From positions 30,816,161 through 30,880,160 of the forward strand of contig NC_051071.1 of NCBI RefSeq assembly GCF_004664715.2: 64,000 nt of DNA, in the 5' to 3' direction. The notes under the pieces are model-generated. The model was given only the letters and a program-made list of their open reading frames with translations. It had not been told where the DNA came from and ran no database searches. Shown here piece after piece: positions 45,764 to 58,343 of this stretch (positions within the stretch are counted from its first letter, which is position 1; each line of letters begins with the position of its first letter). The position numbers and the translations under genes are program-made. The stretch comes from Peromyscus leucopus (lineage: Eukaryota; Chordata; Mammalia; Rodentia; Cricetidae).

Positions 45764-46539
45764 CTCATGTGTGTACTCCAGAGTGGAGAAAGTATGAAGG
45801 ACACACTAACAGCCTCTACTGGCAGTAGGAGTCCTTGATGTTTACAGTTCCAATACTTCTGACAGAAGTCTCTATAACTTCTAATTGAACAGTATTGATA
45901 ACTTCTGATTGAACTGCTTTTCAAAGCAAATGTCTTCATGTAGAAACTTTCCGGAGAAATTAGTCATCAATGAGTTCTTAGTAACTAGATTCATATGTGG
46001 CATTTAGCAGAGGTTTGTCAAATATTTGCTGAATTAGTGACTATATGAATGTGAGCGTATTTATTCTCATGGCAGAGCTGTATAGTAGAAGAGATCCAGG
46101 AAGCTTAAGTCACTTTTCTGAGTTCACTGGGAAGAACATCAAAGAATAAAACCTGCAGACATTGATTCTTCACCCCAGTGTCATTTAATGTGAAGACATT
46201 TCTTCTTGTGGAATTTTAAATTCACAATAGTTATTGAATGCAAATAGATAAAACCAAGTAGAGAATAATGAAATAGTCATTGCACAGTACTATTATGCTG
46301 CATCGAATTCAGAAATATAAAATTGATGTGGCCTAGAAGTTCCAGCAATAGCTGACATAGGTATTCTAGCCCTGAATACTATTTACACAGTGAGGAAGAG
46401 AGATGAGTGAATTGCAGGCATTAGCACTGGTGTCAGGAATTAGAAAGACATTGGTGACAGTGGGGGACATGAAGATGCTGATCACAGTGGGGAATAAGGT
46501 TGGGGAGAAGTAGGGTCACATTACTGTCACTAGTATTTT
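45764..46539. other. Non-coding stretch, no recognised element
   Basis: A reversed MIR-like patch lies near 46,065-46,165. No gene. Confidence 0.4.
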
Positions 46540-46858
46540 TATCTTTCTATTGTTTTGAGAATTTTATACATGCATATAATGTGCTTTGATCAAGTCCACT
46601 CCATTCCTTCCCCTGGCCCAGTTCCTCCCATATCCCTCTACCATTTGTCCTCTCAATTTCATGTGCTCTTTGTTAAAAAACCCAGTTTGTCCACCCAGTG
46701 GTGCCCATATGTGCATGGGTACATGTCCATCCACTGTAGTGTGAGAGGTCTCTTCCGGGCCCCATCCCTGAAGAAGACTGACTCACTCTTCCAGCAGCCA
46801 TCAATTGGCAATAGATCCTTAGCTAGGGTAAGACTTCATGAACCCTTCCCCCAGTGAA
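46540..46858 (-). mobile_element. L1 3' UTR fragment
   Basis: Reversed L1 tail (ttttgagaattttatacatg, then gtgctttgatcaagtccac) and reversed 3' UTR. It is 5' truncated. Confidence 0.7.
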
Positions 46859-47730
46859 AGGGATTCTTGAAGGACAGGTAATGGGTGGTAGAGCAGTATT
46901 ATAAGTTCCCTAACTTGAGAACAACAGAAAATGATGCTTTACAAAGAATACTTTGAAAACAGTATTTGAGAAGACTTAGATCAGGAAAGAGTAGATGTCT
47001 TTATTAAATATATTGTTGTTCATAATTAGCATGGTTTGAACACTAGTGCTCTCATTCACAGCAATGCTCTGTACAAGACTGACTGGCTAACAGTGGTGGA
47101 ATATTTGATACTCCTAAATCATTCTATGCTAAGTCACCTTTCTTGACCTCAGTTTACTTAGTTTTAAAAAGGAATTAAACTATTTCATAAACTGCTTCTT
47201 TTCTCACAAAATATGATTAAATTTTAATATATAAACATCATGGCATATATAACATCATGGCAAACTTTGTAAATTTGGTGTTAAGAACCACTGAATTTTC
47301 TTGATTTAGAATTGATTTGATGAAAGCTATAGTTTAAGAGAAATTATAGAGTGATAAAGCAGAGATATTTACATTACTGGGAACAACATATTATTAAAAT
47401 AAAAAGATTGACTTTAAATATGACATGTGTCATAAAAATTAAACCATCAGAGAGCTGAGTTTGGAGTAATGATTTGGAGAAAAAGTAGCTGCAGCATAAC
47501 ATATCATTTATGTTAATTTAGGTGGGCTAAATCGCTGCCTAAAAATGTGGTAGTTGAAATGTTATGAAGATTTGTTTCCTTCTTACCTAGTATCAACAGG
47601 GATATTCCAGGTCAGCAGAAGTTGTGAGAAGTTAGAGTAAGGGAAAAATTCTGTTTTATATAGTATTTTAGGGATTTGGGGGTGACAATTGTTTATCATG
47701 TTCAAGACATGGTTCCTGAGATTGCCTTAT
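46859..47730. other. AT-rich single-copy stretch
   Basis: No repeat I can name and no long frame. Confidence 0.4.
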
Positions 47731-48098
47731 CAGTCACTACTAGCTTCTAGCTGAAAGAGAAGAACATGGATTGGTGTGGATACTTCTATGGATCAGATAT
47801 TGACATGGCACACACTTCTTCCTCCTATAATCTATTGTCCTAAACCCTGAATTAAAGGAGGCTGAGAAATTCAGAGTTACTGTTCAGAAAGGATAGAGTT
47901 TTTTGGAATGCTGTAAAATCCAAAAGGTGTGTTGGCCTCTATTTTACTGATGAAGACAGAAAACATTGACTGCTGTGCGTGGATGTAGAAAAGATTCAGG
48001 ATCATTTAATTGTCTTCCTATTTATATTCCAGCCATAAAAGTTAATTATTCTTCAAGTGATGGACCTAGAGAGAATCCAAAGAGCTCCCAAACTCAAC
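47731..48098 (+). repeat. Local direct repeat, copy 2
   Basis: Second copy of 45,386-45,763, about 2.35 kb downstream in the same orientation. Confidence 0.9.
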
Positions 48099-48229
48099 TG
48101 TAATACCCATTTGAATCTAGTGGATATCATAGATCTGTAATGTTAGTGAGTTGCAAAGCTATATGATGGAGAAAAGATTACCTTTACTTTTGATCTCTAA
48201 ACATTATTTGAAAACTGTGCATTGAATTT

Positions 48230-48850
48230 TCTTTTTTCAAAATTTGAAAATAATTTTGAGATCATAATATAATTACAATATTTCTCACCTTCCTCTCTCC
48301 AAGCCCTCCTACATATCCCCCACTCCCTTCAAATTCATGCCCTCTTTTTTCCACTGTTATTGTTGTATATATACATACAGTATATTCCTAAGTATAGTCT
48401 GTTCAGTCCTTATAATGCTACTTGTTTGTATGTTTTCAGGGCTGACAATTTGACACTAGACAAACAATTGGTGTGCTCTTCACTGGGGAAGATCACCTCT
48501 CTTGCTCCAAGCTTTCCTCAGTTGCCTATAATTCTTTGCATGGTTTTGAGGCCTGGTGGGCTTTCCTCTGTCCACTTCAGCATGCCCATTGGTGTCATTC
48601 TTTTTCAGCTCATATTTGGGAAGGCATCTTGGTGAGACTTCATGGGTGTGGCTGCTGACATTACTAACAGATACAATCTCATAACAATCTTCTTCAACCT
48701 CTGGCACTCACAATCTTTCCACCCCATCTTCTGCAATGTTCCCCTAGTCTTAGGCATGGAAATGTTTTCTAGACTGAGTTTTCTTTGACAAGATGCAGTG
48801 CATATCAATTAGTCCTACATGCTCCTAAGGCTGTGGATTTCTCTAAAGGG
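48230..48850 (-). mobile_element. L1 3' UTR fragment
   Basis: Reversed L1 3' UTR: tcaaattcatgccctctttt, ttgtatatatacatacagta, ctcacaatctttccacccca in the standard order, without ORF2. Confidence 0.7.
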
Positions 48851-49470
48851 AGGAGTGAAATTTCTTGTTAGTATATAACATTTTGCATCATGTTGCATGG
48901 AGTTCTTAACACAAGTTCCATGTTTGTTTCCTCTCCCTTGACAAGCTAATTTTTGACACATAAGTCATGACTCCCTTATTGTAAAAACACAGAAGTTTGT
49001 TGAACAAATCCACACATGTGAATGGATAAATTGACTTGTAGTCTGATTTAAGAACTTCATGTTAGATGTTACAAGAATACTATAAAGCAGCAGAGGATTT
49101 CATTTCCTCTTCCCTTCAGGAAATGGATAGTCTAATGAATATAAAAGGATTTTCACTTTGTCCATCTTGCAAGAAGGCTGGGGCAAATTAAAACAAAAAT
49201 GAATGTGAAAGAAATCAGAATTTTCAAAGTTAGATGCAGGTTTGTAGGATCTTTGTAATGATGATCCATCAATACTGTGACTTTTGCCTGAATACTGAAC
49301 ATGCATTTGATATCATGAAATATTTGCAAAATTGTTCAAGATGCAAGTATTTTGTTTTGAATATGTCACTTGAAGATCCAAATAATATAATTGTACTCTC
49401 CAATATTATGTTATTCATATTTAGAGGCATGACTTTTACAAGCAGTTTGGCCACAAACACAGAATCTTTC
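48851..49470. other. Single-copy stretch
   Basis: AT-rich and repeat-free as far as I can tell. No coding frame. Confidence 0.35.
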
Positions 49471-49507
49471 TGAATGTGTATGTGTGTGTATGTATATATG
49501 TATGTAT

Positions 49508-49552
<45 letters not shown>
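49471..49552. repeat. (TG/TA)n(CA)n compound microsatellite
   Basis: TGTATGTGTGTGTATGTATA followed by about 21 CA units. Confidence 0.95.
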
Positions 49553-49555
<3 letters not shown>

Positions 49556-49562
49556 CTTCTGC

Positions 49563-49680
49563 AAGCTGGATGGTAGAGCATGTCTGTAATTCTAGTACTT
49601 GAGAGGTTAAGGCAAGAAAATCATGAGTTCAAGGCCAGGCTAAGCTACTAGACTACAAAGTTAAGCCCTTTCCCCAGAGA
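49563..49680 (+). mobile_element. Old B1-like SINE
   Basis: Blocks agcatgtctgtaattctagt, cttgagaggttaaggcaag and atgagttcaaggccaggct match the B1/7SL body. It is diverged. Confidence 0.65.
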
Positions 49681-50146
49681 ACTGTATATAAAACAGTCTG
49701 TTTTTTTAATATGGATCTTCCTAGCCTCCAAACTGTGAAAAACAAATTTCAAATTTTAAAGTCAATGTTGGCTTGCTATAGTAGCGCAAAGCAGCTATTA
49801 CAGAACTTAAGTATTGGGAGTAGGTAAGCCACTTTGGATCTCCATAATGGTAGAGACCTGAAGAGTTTTGATGTGCATGCTGGGTGAAACCCATTATTTT
49901 TGTGAGGAGAGTATTTAGTGTGATTTCAAAAGAATGGAGAAAAGCTGCAGAGAAAGCTTCAATCTTATGGAACATCTATACCACAGAATAGAATGATGGC
50001 ATGGATATGAATGATAGAGGATGTTTTGAAATCTCAATGGAAATAAGGAACATGTTATTGGGCTCAGAGGAGAGGCTGCTACTGATATAGAGTGGTAAAG
50101 AGCTAGACTGAACTGCATCTATGTCGTAGCATTTATTATTTATGTA
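49681..50146. other. Non-coding stretch, no recognised element
   Basis: Nothing I can name. Confidence 0.35.
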
Positions 50147-50196
50147 TCCATCCATCCATCCATCCATCCATCCATCCATCCATCCATCCATCCATC
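50147..50196. repeat. (CATC)n tetranucleotide repeat
   Basis: About 12 TCCA units followed by a TTTATTTATTT run that abuts the B1 tail. Confidence 0.97.
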
Positions 50197-50204
50197 TATT
50201 TATT

Positions 50205-50341
50205 TATTTTTGAGGCAGGGTTTCTCTGTGTAGCCCTGACTGTCCTGGAACTTGTTCTTTAGACCAGGCTGGCCTCAAACTCACAGATCCTCCTGCCTCC
50301 CAAATGCTGGGATTAAAGATGTGTGCCACCAACACCTGGCT
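50205..50341 (-). mobile_element. B1 SINE
   Basis: The + strand shows the reversed B1: gaggcagggtttctctgtgt, agaccaggctggcctcaaac, cctcccaaatgctgggatta. It is nearly complete and little diverged. Confidence 0.9.
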
Positions 50342-50997
50342 TGTCCTAGTATTTTTTTTAGAAGTGGAATTTGAGAGTGATGCAGTTGGATATTAGCAGA
50401 GGCTGTTTAGCTAAGTTTTGAAGCAGCGGCTTCGTTCCTTTTGAGTGATTACAGTAAAACATGAGGACAGACATAATTTAAAGATAGAATTGCCAATTAA
50501 CAGGGAGCAAAAGCCAAAGATTTGGATAACTTCTCACTCTATCTCTTTTGAAGAGTGAGGGAAACTGTGGGAGAAAGAGCATTGTGGCCAAGCAACAGGT
50601 TTGATATGGAGATGTGCGTGGATCATCTACCTTGGCAGAAGCTAGGAGAAGCTTATGATTCTCTAAGATAGAATTGGGACCCTGAAAGTAATTCTGAAAC
50701 TACCAAGGTTGCCCTCATGATGTCAGGCTGTAGAGTCTGGATGACTTTTTTCCCATTACTGCTTAATAAGATGTTTTAATGGAGGAATGAGAAACTTTGA
50801 AGGATGTTCCTATAAGATGAAAATTTCAGCTTTGAAGTCTTAATTTACCTGGAAATCTGAAACTTTTGAGGTGACAACCACAAATTAGAGTGCAAACTCT
50901 AATCTTGTTCCAAATCCTCACTGTCATACTCAATATGGCTTTTACCATTTACCATTTTCTACTCCATTTTTAATTTTAATTTTTTATCAATTAAATT
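50342..50997. other. Non-coding stretch, no recognised element
   Basis: No frame or repeat I can support. Confidence 0.35.
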
Positions 50998-53740
50998 TAT
51001 TCACCATTTGTTCAAGATGCTTTCTTTTTTTTAATTGTATAATTTTGATTTCTTTGTCAAAAATCGGGTGTTCATAGGTGTGTGGATTTATTTCATGATC
51101 ATTGATTTGATTCCATTGATCTACCTGTATGTTTTTATGTCAATACCAAGCTGTTTTTATTACTATAGATCTGTAGTAGAGCTTGAAATTAGGGATGATG
51201 ACACCTCTGGAAGTTTCTTTATTATACAAGATTATTTTAGCTATCCTGAGATTTTTGTTTTTTTATATGAAGTTGAGTATTGTTCTTTCAAAGTCTGTAA
51301 AGAATTGTGTTGGAATTTTGATGGAAATTGCATTGAATCTGTAGATAGCTTTGGGTAAAATGGTTATTTTTACTATGTTAATCTTATGAATTCATGATCA
51401 TGGCAAATCTTTCCATCTTCTGATATCTTCTCCATTTTCTTTCTTCAAAGACTTAAGTTCTTGTCATATAAGTCTTTCACTTGTTTGTTTAGAGTTACCC
51501 CAAAATATTTTATATTACTTGTAGCTGTTGTGAAAGGTGTTGTTTCCCTGATTTCTTTCTCAGCCTGTTTATCATTTATATATAGGAGGGCTACTGATTT
51601 TTTTGAGTTAATGCTTGTATCCAGCCATATTGCTAAAGGTGTTTTTCAGTTGTTAGAACTCTCTGGTAGAATTGTTGGGGTCACCTATGTATACTATCAT
51701 ATCATCTGGAAATAGTGAAAGTTTGACTTCTCCCTTTCCAATTTTTATTTCTTTGATCTTCTTTCATTGTCTTATTGCTCTGGCTAGAACTGCGAGTACT
51801 ATACTGAATAGATATGGAGAGAGTGGGCAGCTTTGTCTTTTTCTGATTTTAGTGGAATTGCTTTGAGTTTCTCTCCATTTAATTTGATGTTGGCTATTGG
51901 CTTACTGTATATTGCTTTTATTATGTTTGGTTATGTTCCTTGTATCCATGATCTCTCCAAGATCTTTATCATGAAAACATGTTGGATTTTGTCAAAGGCT
52001 TTGTCAGCATGAAATGAGATGATAATGTGTTTTTTCTCTTTCAGTTTGTTTGTATGGTGGATTACATGAACAGATTTTTTTTATGCTGAACCACTCCTGC
52101 ATCTCTGGAATAAAACCAACTTGATCATAGTGGATGATCTTTCTGATGTATTCTTGGATTCAATTTGCCAGTATTTTATTGAGTATTTTTTCCATCAATG
52201 TTCATGAGGGAGATTGGTCTGTAATTCTCTTTCTTTGTTGAGTCTTTGTGTGGGTTGGGTATCAGAGCAAATATGGCCTCATAAAAAGAATTTTGCAATG
52301 TTCCCTTTGTTTCTGTTTTGTGGAATAATTTGAGGAGTACTGGTACTAGCTCTTCTTTGAAAGTCTGACTAAATTGTGTGCTGGAACCATCTGGCCCTGG
52401 GCTTTTTTTTTTTTTTTTTGGTTGGGAGACTTTTACTGATTGCTTCTATTTCCTTAGAGGTTATAGGTCTATTTAAATTGTTTATCTAATCTTGATTTCA
52501 TTTTGATATGTGGTATTTATCAAGAAATTTGTCCATTTCTTTTAGATTTTCCAATTTTGTGTAGTATTGGTTTTTGAATTATGACCTAATGATTCTCTGT
52601 ATTTCTTCAGTTTCTGTTGCTATGCCCCCTTCTTGTTTTTGATTTGGTTGATTTGGATATTCTTTCTCTGCCTTTTGGTTAGTTTGGATAAGGGTTTTTC
52701 TATCTTTCTGATTTCCTCAAAGAACCAACTCTTTGTTTTCATTGATTCTTCATATTGTTCTCTTTGTTTCTATTTTATTAATCTCAGACCTCAGCTTGAT
52801 TATTTCTTATTGTCTGTTTTTCTTGGGTATGTCTGATTCATTTTGTTCTAGAGCTTTTAGGTATGCTGTTAAGTTGCTGGTGTGAGATTTCTTCAAATTC
52901 TCTATGTGGGCATTTAGTTCTATGAACTTTCCTTTTGTCACTGCTTTCATTGTGTCCTGTAACTTTGTATATGTTGTGCTTTCATTTTCATTGAATTCTT
53001 GGAAGTCTTTTATTTCTTTCTTCGTTTCTTCCTTGACCCAGTGGTGATTCAATTGAGAGTTGTTCAGTTTCTGTGAGTTTGTAGGCTTTGTCTAAATTTG
53101 TGTTGTTGAAATCCAACTTTAACCTATGGTGATCTGGTAAGATACAGGGGGTTATTCCAATTTTTGTATTTATTGAGATTTGCTTTGTGAGTAAGTATGT
53201 GATCAATTTAGAGAAGATACTAGGAGATGTTGGGAAAAAGATACATTCTTTTGTCTTTGGGTGCCATGGTTTATAGACGTCTCTTAAGTTCATTTGAGTC
53301 ATAACATTGGTTAGTTCCCTTATTACTCTATTCAGTTTCTGTCTGGCAGGCCTATTCATTAATGAGAATGGGGCGTTGAAGTCTCCCACTATTAATGTGT
53401 GGGGTTTGATGTATCATTTAAGCTTTAGTAATGTTTCTTTTACAAATGTGGGTGACCTAGTATTTGGGGCATTGATTGACTAATATCAAATGTCCTTTTC
53501 CATCTATTTTAATTAATTTTAGTTACAGTCCTTTCTGTTAGGTATTAGGATAGCTATACCAGCTGACTTCTTAGGCCCATTTTATTGGAAAATCTTTTTG
53601 TAACCCTTTACTCTGAGGTAATATCTGTCTTTGATGTTGAAGCATGTTTTTTGCATGCAGTAGAAGGATGGATCCTCCTTTCTTATCTGTTCTGTTAGCC
53701 CATGCCTTTTTATTGGTGAATTGAGTCTGTTGATATTAAG
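50998..53740 (-). pseudogene. L1 ORF2 remnant, C-terminus missing
   Basis: The family protein combines an endonuclease and a reverse transcriptase. The endonuclease domain is recognisable as the frame at 52,988-53,389 (MGDFNAPFSLMNR..., with GDFN of the endonuclease). The reverse-transcriptase active-site box lies at 51,698-51,712 but reads FPDDM instead of FADDM. Poly-T and other indels, for example near 52,406, break the frame. The C-terminal part beyond about 51,000 is absent. Confidence 0.8.
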
Positions 53741-53789
53741 AGTTATTAATGACTAGTGGCTGTTAGTTCCTGTTATTTTGTTGTTGTTG

Positions 53790-53833
53790 TTCTTGGTGGT
53801 GGTGGTAGTGTGTGTGTGTGTGTGTGTGTGTGT
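53790..53833. repeat. (GTG)n(GT)n repeat in L1 spacer
   Basis: The + strand shows GGTGGTGGTGG then (GT)n, i.e. (CA)n and (CCA)n on the L1 strand, between ORF1 and ORF2. Confidence 0.9.
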
Positions 53834-53869
53834 ATTTTTCCCTTCTTTGGGTTTTACTGGTGTGAGATT

Positions 53870-54900
53870 ATCTATTGCCTGTGTTTTCATGGATATAGTT
53901 AATTTCTTTGGGTTGGAGTTTTCCTTCTAGTACCTTCTGTAAGGTTGGATTTGTGGATAGGTATTGTTTAATTTTTTTTTTTTTTGTCATGAAACATCTT
54001 GTTTTGTCCATCTATGTTAATTGACAGTTTCACTGTGTATACTAGTCTGGGCTGACATGTCTGGTCTCTAAGTGTCTGAAAAACATCTGTCTAGGCCCTT
54101 CTGGCTTTTAGAGTCTCCATTGAGAAGTCAGGTGTAATTCTGATAGGTCTGCTTTTATATGTTACTTGACCTTTTCCCTATGGACCTCTTAATATCTTTC
54201 TTTATTCTATATGTTTAGTGTTTTGATTAATTTGTGGTGAGGGGAATTTTTTTGGTACAGTCCATTTGGTGTTCTGTAAACTTCTTGTACCTTTATAGGC
54301 ATGTTCTTCTTTAGGTTGGGCAAATTTTTTTCTATTATTTTGTTGAACATATTCTGAAGCTTTGAGCTAGGATTCTTATCCTTCTTCTAGTACTATTATT
54401 CTTAGCTTTGGCCTTTTCATGATATCCCAGATTTCCTGGATATTTTGTGTTAGAAATTTTATGGATCTAATATTTTCTTTTACTGATGAATCTATTTCTT
54501 CTATCTATTTCTTCAATGCACGAGATCTTCTTTTCCATCTCTTGTATTCTGTTAGTGATGCTTGCATCTATAGGTCCTATTCACTTATCCATTTTACATT
54601 TCTAGAATTCCCTCCATTTGTGTTTTCTTTATTGATTTATTTCAATTTTCAGATCTTTGACAGTTTCCTTCACCTGTTTGATTGTTTTTCTTGGCTTTGT
54701 TGGCATTCCTTAAGGGATTTTTTTTTTATTTCATCAAATTTTTTGTTTGTCTTTTCCAAAATTCTTTAAGTAAATTTTTCATTTCTTCTCTAAGGGCTCC
54801 TATCATATACATAGAATTATTTTTAAGGTTGTTTTCTTGTATTTCACCTGCACTGGAATGTTCAGGTCTTGCTGTTGTAGGATTCCTGGTTTTCTGGTGA
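53870..54900 (-). pseudogene. L1 ORF1 remnant
   Basis: The - strand counterpart of the ORF1 described at 10,148-11,172. Reversed blocks such as ccagatttcctggatatttt and tagagtctccattgagaag (54,111-54,129) match the C-terminal METLE region. Many indels and T-runs destroy the frame. Confidence 0.65.
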
Positions 54901-55545
54901 TACCATATTGCCTTTTCTGTGATTGAATGTGTTCTTACACTGGCATTTAGGCATCTGGATTTTGGATGTTTATAGGTCTGGGTGTTGATTCTTGTTTTTG
55001 TTTTTGTTGGATGGGTGTTTTGTTCCTTTATGTTTCCTCTATTTTCTTCTGGCCTAAAAGGCCAAGAGTTCTGGTGACTGGCAGGTCTTCAGGTCCAGTA
55101 GGCTGTCTCAGCTGAGGTTGTTTTTTTGGTTTGGGTGCCTAGATCAAGCTTAGCCTCTTGTTTGTTATTCCAGCTGCTGTGGCTCTACTTGTGCCTATAA
55201 ACTTTGCTGGAGTTGCAGAAAGGGCTGGCCATAGGGAGGAAGATGAGGTGGGTTGAGTTGGGCAGTGGAGTGGATCTTGGGGAATATAATCCAATGGGTT
55301 GTTGTGGTGGTGGTCCAGCGGGCAGACAGATCTCTTACCTGCTTGCTGGCTAATGGGGACTTCACCAGAGCAGTGGAATCTCCCTAGATGGTTTAAAGAG
55401 AGGAGCCTTTGGTCCTTGTGGGACCATTCCCCATCTCTCATTGCAGATTTGCCTCTTGTGCTCTGGATCTGAACTCTCCAGCCATTCCAGATGTGCTTGT
55501 AATAGACATTGGTGCAGTATGAAAATTTCATGTTATGCTGAGCAA
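54901..55545 (-). other. L1 5' region with a 130-codon open frame
   Basis: The frame 55,139-55,531 stays open on the L1 strand. It has no domain I recognise and contains low-complexity His/Pro/Ser runs. It is best read as L1 5' UTR by position. Confidence 0.5.
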
Positions 55546-55834
55546 AAGACCATTGTCTTTAGAGGCTAAAGACTTGGGACTTGAGACAAATAAACCTCTG
55601 GCAAATATTAGCTATATGCTTCAGAAAATAAGTTGTGCTCAGAAATTTATTTTCTAATACACAGAATGTCTTCTTATGACATATAGTTATTATCAAGGTT
55701 GTATAATTAATGTGTAAAAAAAACCTCCCAGTTTTTAAAAATAGTTTTGATTATAGTCACTACCTCTTTGCTGTCACTTAAGTTACTCTGTAGTAGCAGG
55801 AGCCATGTAAATTGAGCTTTGGATTGTTATGGTT

Positions 55835-56297
55835 TGTGTTTAGTCAGGGTACTCTACAAGAAGAGAATTGATAGAATGAATAGATATTAAAAACATATTT
55901 ATTAGGTTGACTTACATCATATAGTCTGTATAGTTCAACAATAGCTGTCTTATAGGCTGAGAACCTGGTATATGCCTCATTCACAATGCTGGATCATCAG
56001 CACTCTCAGTCTGGCACTGAGGGCCTAGAGGATTCCCAGAGAAATGCTGGTCATCAGTCTATGTTAGGATTCCAAAGTTAGGTCTTAATATCAGGGAAGG
56101 AATGTAGCATCAGCAGGCAAAATATTGATGAACACACAGTGAGAGTGAAGGCAAGCTGACAAATGCAAGAAACTTTCTTTTTCTACCTCCCTTATAACCG
56201 GTGTGCCACCAGAGGGTGTCACCCACACTTAAGGTTGGTCTTTCCATTCCATATAATTGATTCCAGATCTTGTCAAGCTAAAAACTAACATCAACCA
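55835..56297 (-). mobile_element. MaLR-type LTR
   Basis: The + strand starts TGTGTTTAGTCAGGGTAC, and the - strand has AATAAATATG about 70 bases from its end. It aligns with the LTR at 23,573 (ctcagtctggcactgag, gtgtgccaccagagg blocks). Ends are approximate. Confidence 0.65.
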
Positions 56298-57552
56298 GGA
56301 CCAATTGCTTAGCACTTAAATGAGGTCAGAGGTAAGTCTGAGATACATGAGATCTGAGCTTCCAGAAATGGATCATTATGTTATAAAATATCAATCCTGG
56401 AGACATTTAAAGTTTACTTTAGTTTAAGCCATCTTAACATATAGAACCACATGAGATGGCAGTTTGAGAGGTTATTTTCTGTCTTCAGATATAATAGGCC
56501 TAGCAATGAGGCTTAACATAGAAAGGTACCTTATGACTGAGCCTGGAGCACCATGCCAGGATTCTGGCTGTCTTGATCTTATGCAGGTCTTGTGTTGATA
56601 GCCATAGCTGCGGGAAGTTTGTGATTGCAACAGCAGTGCCATTCCAGCAACAGGGTCACTATCAGAAGTTTGTTTGTAAGCACACCGAGTGGAAATGCAC
56701 AGGAGAGACACGTCCATGGAGAGCTGGGTGGGCTGAGTCTTCAGACAGGAACAGCAAAAAGCCCAATGAGGAAGTAGAGGCAGGACACTTCAAGCAGAAG
56801 GAAGACACTGAAAATATAAATGAGTTAGTGTGTGTCAGACTACAAGATTTTCAGTCTTTGATGAACATTAAATGCTTGACAAGAATAGAATGCATTGGAT
56901 CTGTGTATCAGACAGGAACCAGAGAGGTCATAGGGAAACTTTAGGCACCAGAAAGAAACTTAGATTTCACCCTATTGACATAATTTAGTAGGTACTTGAT
57001 ATAGTCTATTTGCTTCTGGAAAGCTTTCCTTCCCACTGAGATGAAATCTACCACTATATAATTTCTGTCCATCTTTTTAGTCCTAGTCAAATATCAAAAA
57101 CATTGCTATTTAAAGACAAATTTTATTTTTCCCCTGAGACAAACTTTCTAGCTTTGTATGACATGACTACTAGACTCCTTACCACCCTTGCGTTTTCTAA
57201 CACCACCAGGGATAGAGATAAGAAACTGGTAGAGGAATGGAGTGTCAGTGTTTGGAAAGGGGAATAACTTAGTCCTGGATACAAGAACCAGCACTCATTG
57301 CATCCACTGTGATAGTCATCTTAGTGCCACTGGAACAAATCTGACACAGGTTCCATATGAATTAAAGAAAAGGTTACATTTGCTTCTGCTTCTGGAGGTC
57401 AAAGTGTAAGACCTGGTGGCCTCAGTGTTTCGGATCTCTGGTGATGGTGACACATTAAGGTGGGAGCAAATATTGGAATGCAGGCTTACATCTCAAGCCA
57501 AGAGGTAGAGGAGCAGGATGTGATGAGTAAGGAGGATCTTCTATGTATCTCT
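56298..57552. other. Non-coding stretch with repeat relics
   Basis: A reversed L1 3' UTR-like patch lies at 56,575-56,645 (gatagccatagctgcggg). 57,310-57,540 may be a decayed MaLR LTR on the - strand. The 123-codon frame at 56,573-56,944 begins in the L1-like patch and has no known domain. Confidence 0.35.
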
Positions 57553-57979
57553 TGTCCTGGTTGGGTTTTTTGTCAACCTGATGCAATCAATCTAGTATTA
57601 TCTAGAATGAGGAGCTTCAGTAGAGAAAATATCTATATCAGGTTGTGTGTTGACAAGTCTGTGGGGGCATTTTCTTGATTAATGATTGAGGCAAGAGGGC
57701 TCAGCTTCCTGGGTTCAGTTCTGCACTATGGGCAGGCTGCCCAGAGTGGGATCAAAAAGCAGGCTGAGAAAACCACGTTGAGCAAGCCATGGAGAGCAAG
57801 CCAGTAGCAGCCTTCCTCCATGGCCACTGCTACAGTTTCTGCCTCCCCTGCCTTAAGTTCATGGTTTAGCATCCCTCAATGGACTGTGACTTAGGACATG
57901 TAAGCCCCAAATGCCCATTGCTTCAGCAGTTGCTTTTGGTAATGGTCTTTATTACTGAAATTGAAAGCAGACCAGGACA
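57553..57979 (+). mobile_element. MaLR-type solo LTR
   Basis: It begins TGTCCTGGTTGGG and ends CCAGGACA. The core gagcaagccatggagagcaa and the late taagccccaaatgccc poly-A region match the family. Flanks TCTCT and CCTCT agree at four of five bases. Confidence 0.7.
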
Positions 57980-57984
57980 CCTCT

Positions 57985-58164
57985 GAAAAGGTCCTTCCAC
58001 TTAGGAATCAATCCTTTAACACACAGGCTGTTAAGGGACAGTCATCGTCAAAACTTCAGCATCCACCAAGCTTCTGTGGAGTTACTATTTTCTGCATTAA
58101 TTCAGTTGCTTGCTCATTCATATTCAGCTCTGGTTTTTTTCAGCACTTCACTGATTTCAAGAAA
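57985..58164. other. Short non-coding stretch
   Basis: No feature recognised. Confidence 0.3.
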
Positions 58165-58343
58165 TGTTGAAAATCTCCCAAAATTACTATCTCATCTTTG
58201 GAATTTCCTTCCTGTGTTTACTGTCTTTCTCATATTTCTGCATTTATATGTATTGTACTTGAATGTCTATGTCAATTTTGTGTCTAGTGTAGTTCTTCGC
58301 AGCTGCTGAGTGGCCACAAAATATTTGTTGAATGAATGAGTGA
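58165..58343 (+). repeat. L2 3'-end relic
   Basis: The end aaaatatttgttgaatgaat is the classic L2 terminus, preceded by a ctgtctttctcatatttctg-type block. Confidence 0.5.

Larger units (their letters stand above)
50998..55545 (-). mobile_element. L1 LINE, 3'-truncated, inactive
   Basis: On the - strand the 5' region runs from about 55,545 to 54,900, then ORF1 remains (to about 53,870), a repeat-bearing spacer, and ORF2 remains (53,740 to 50,998). It stops within ORF2 shortly after GCATCTTGAACAAATGGTG, so the last third of ORF2 and the whole 3' UTR are missing. This is unusual for L1, which is normally truncated at the 5' end. Confidence 0.8.

Noticed and set aside
50147..50196. CRISPR-like or satellite array
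   Set aside because: It is a plain tetranucleotide repeat without spacers.
55139..55531. 130-codon frame as a host gene
   Set aside because: It lies in the 5' region of the - strand L1 and is low-complexity in part.
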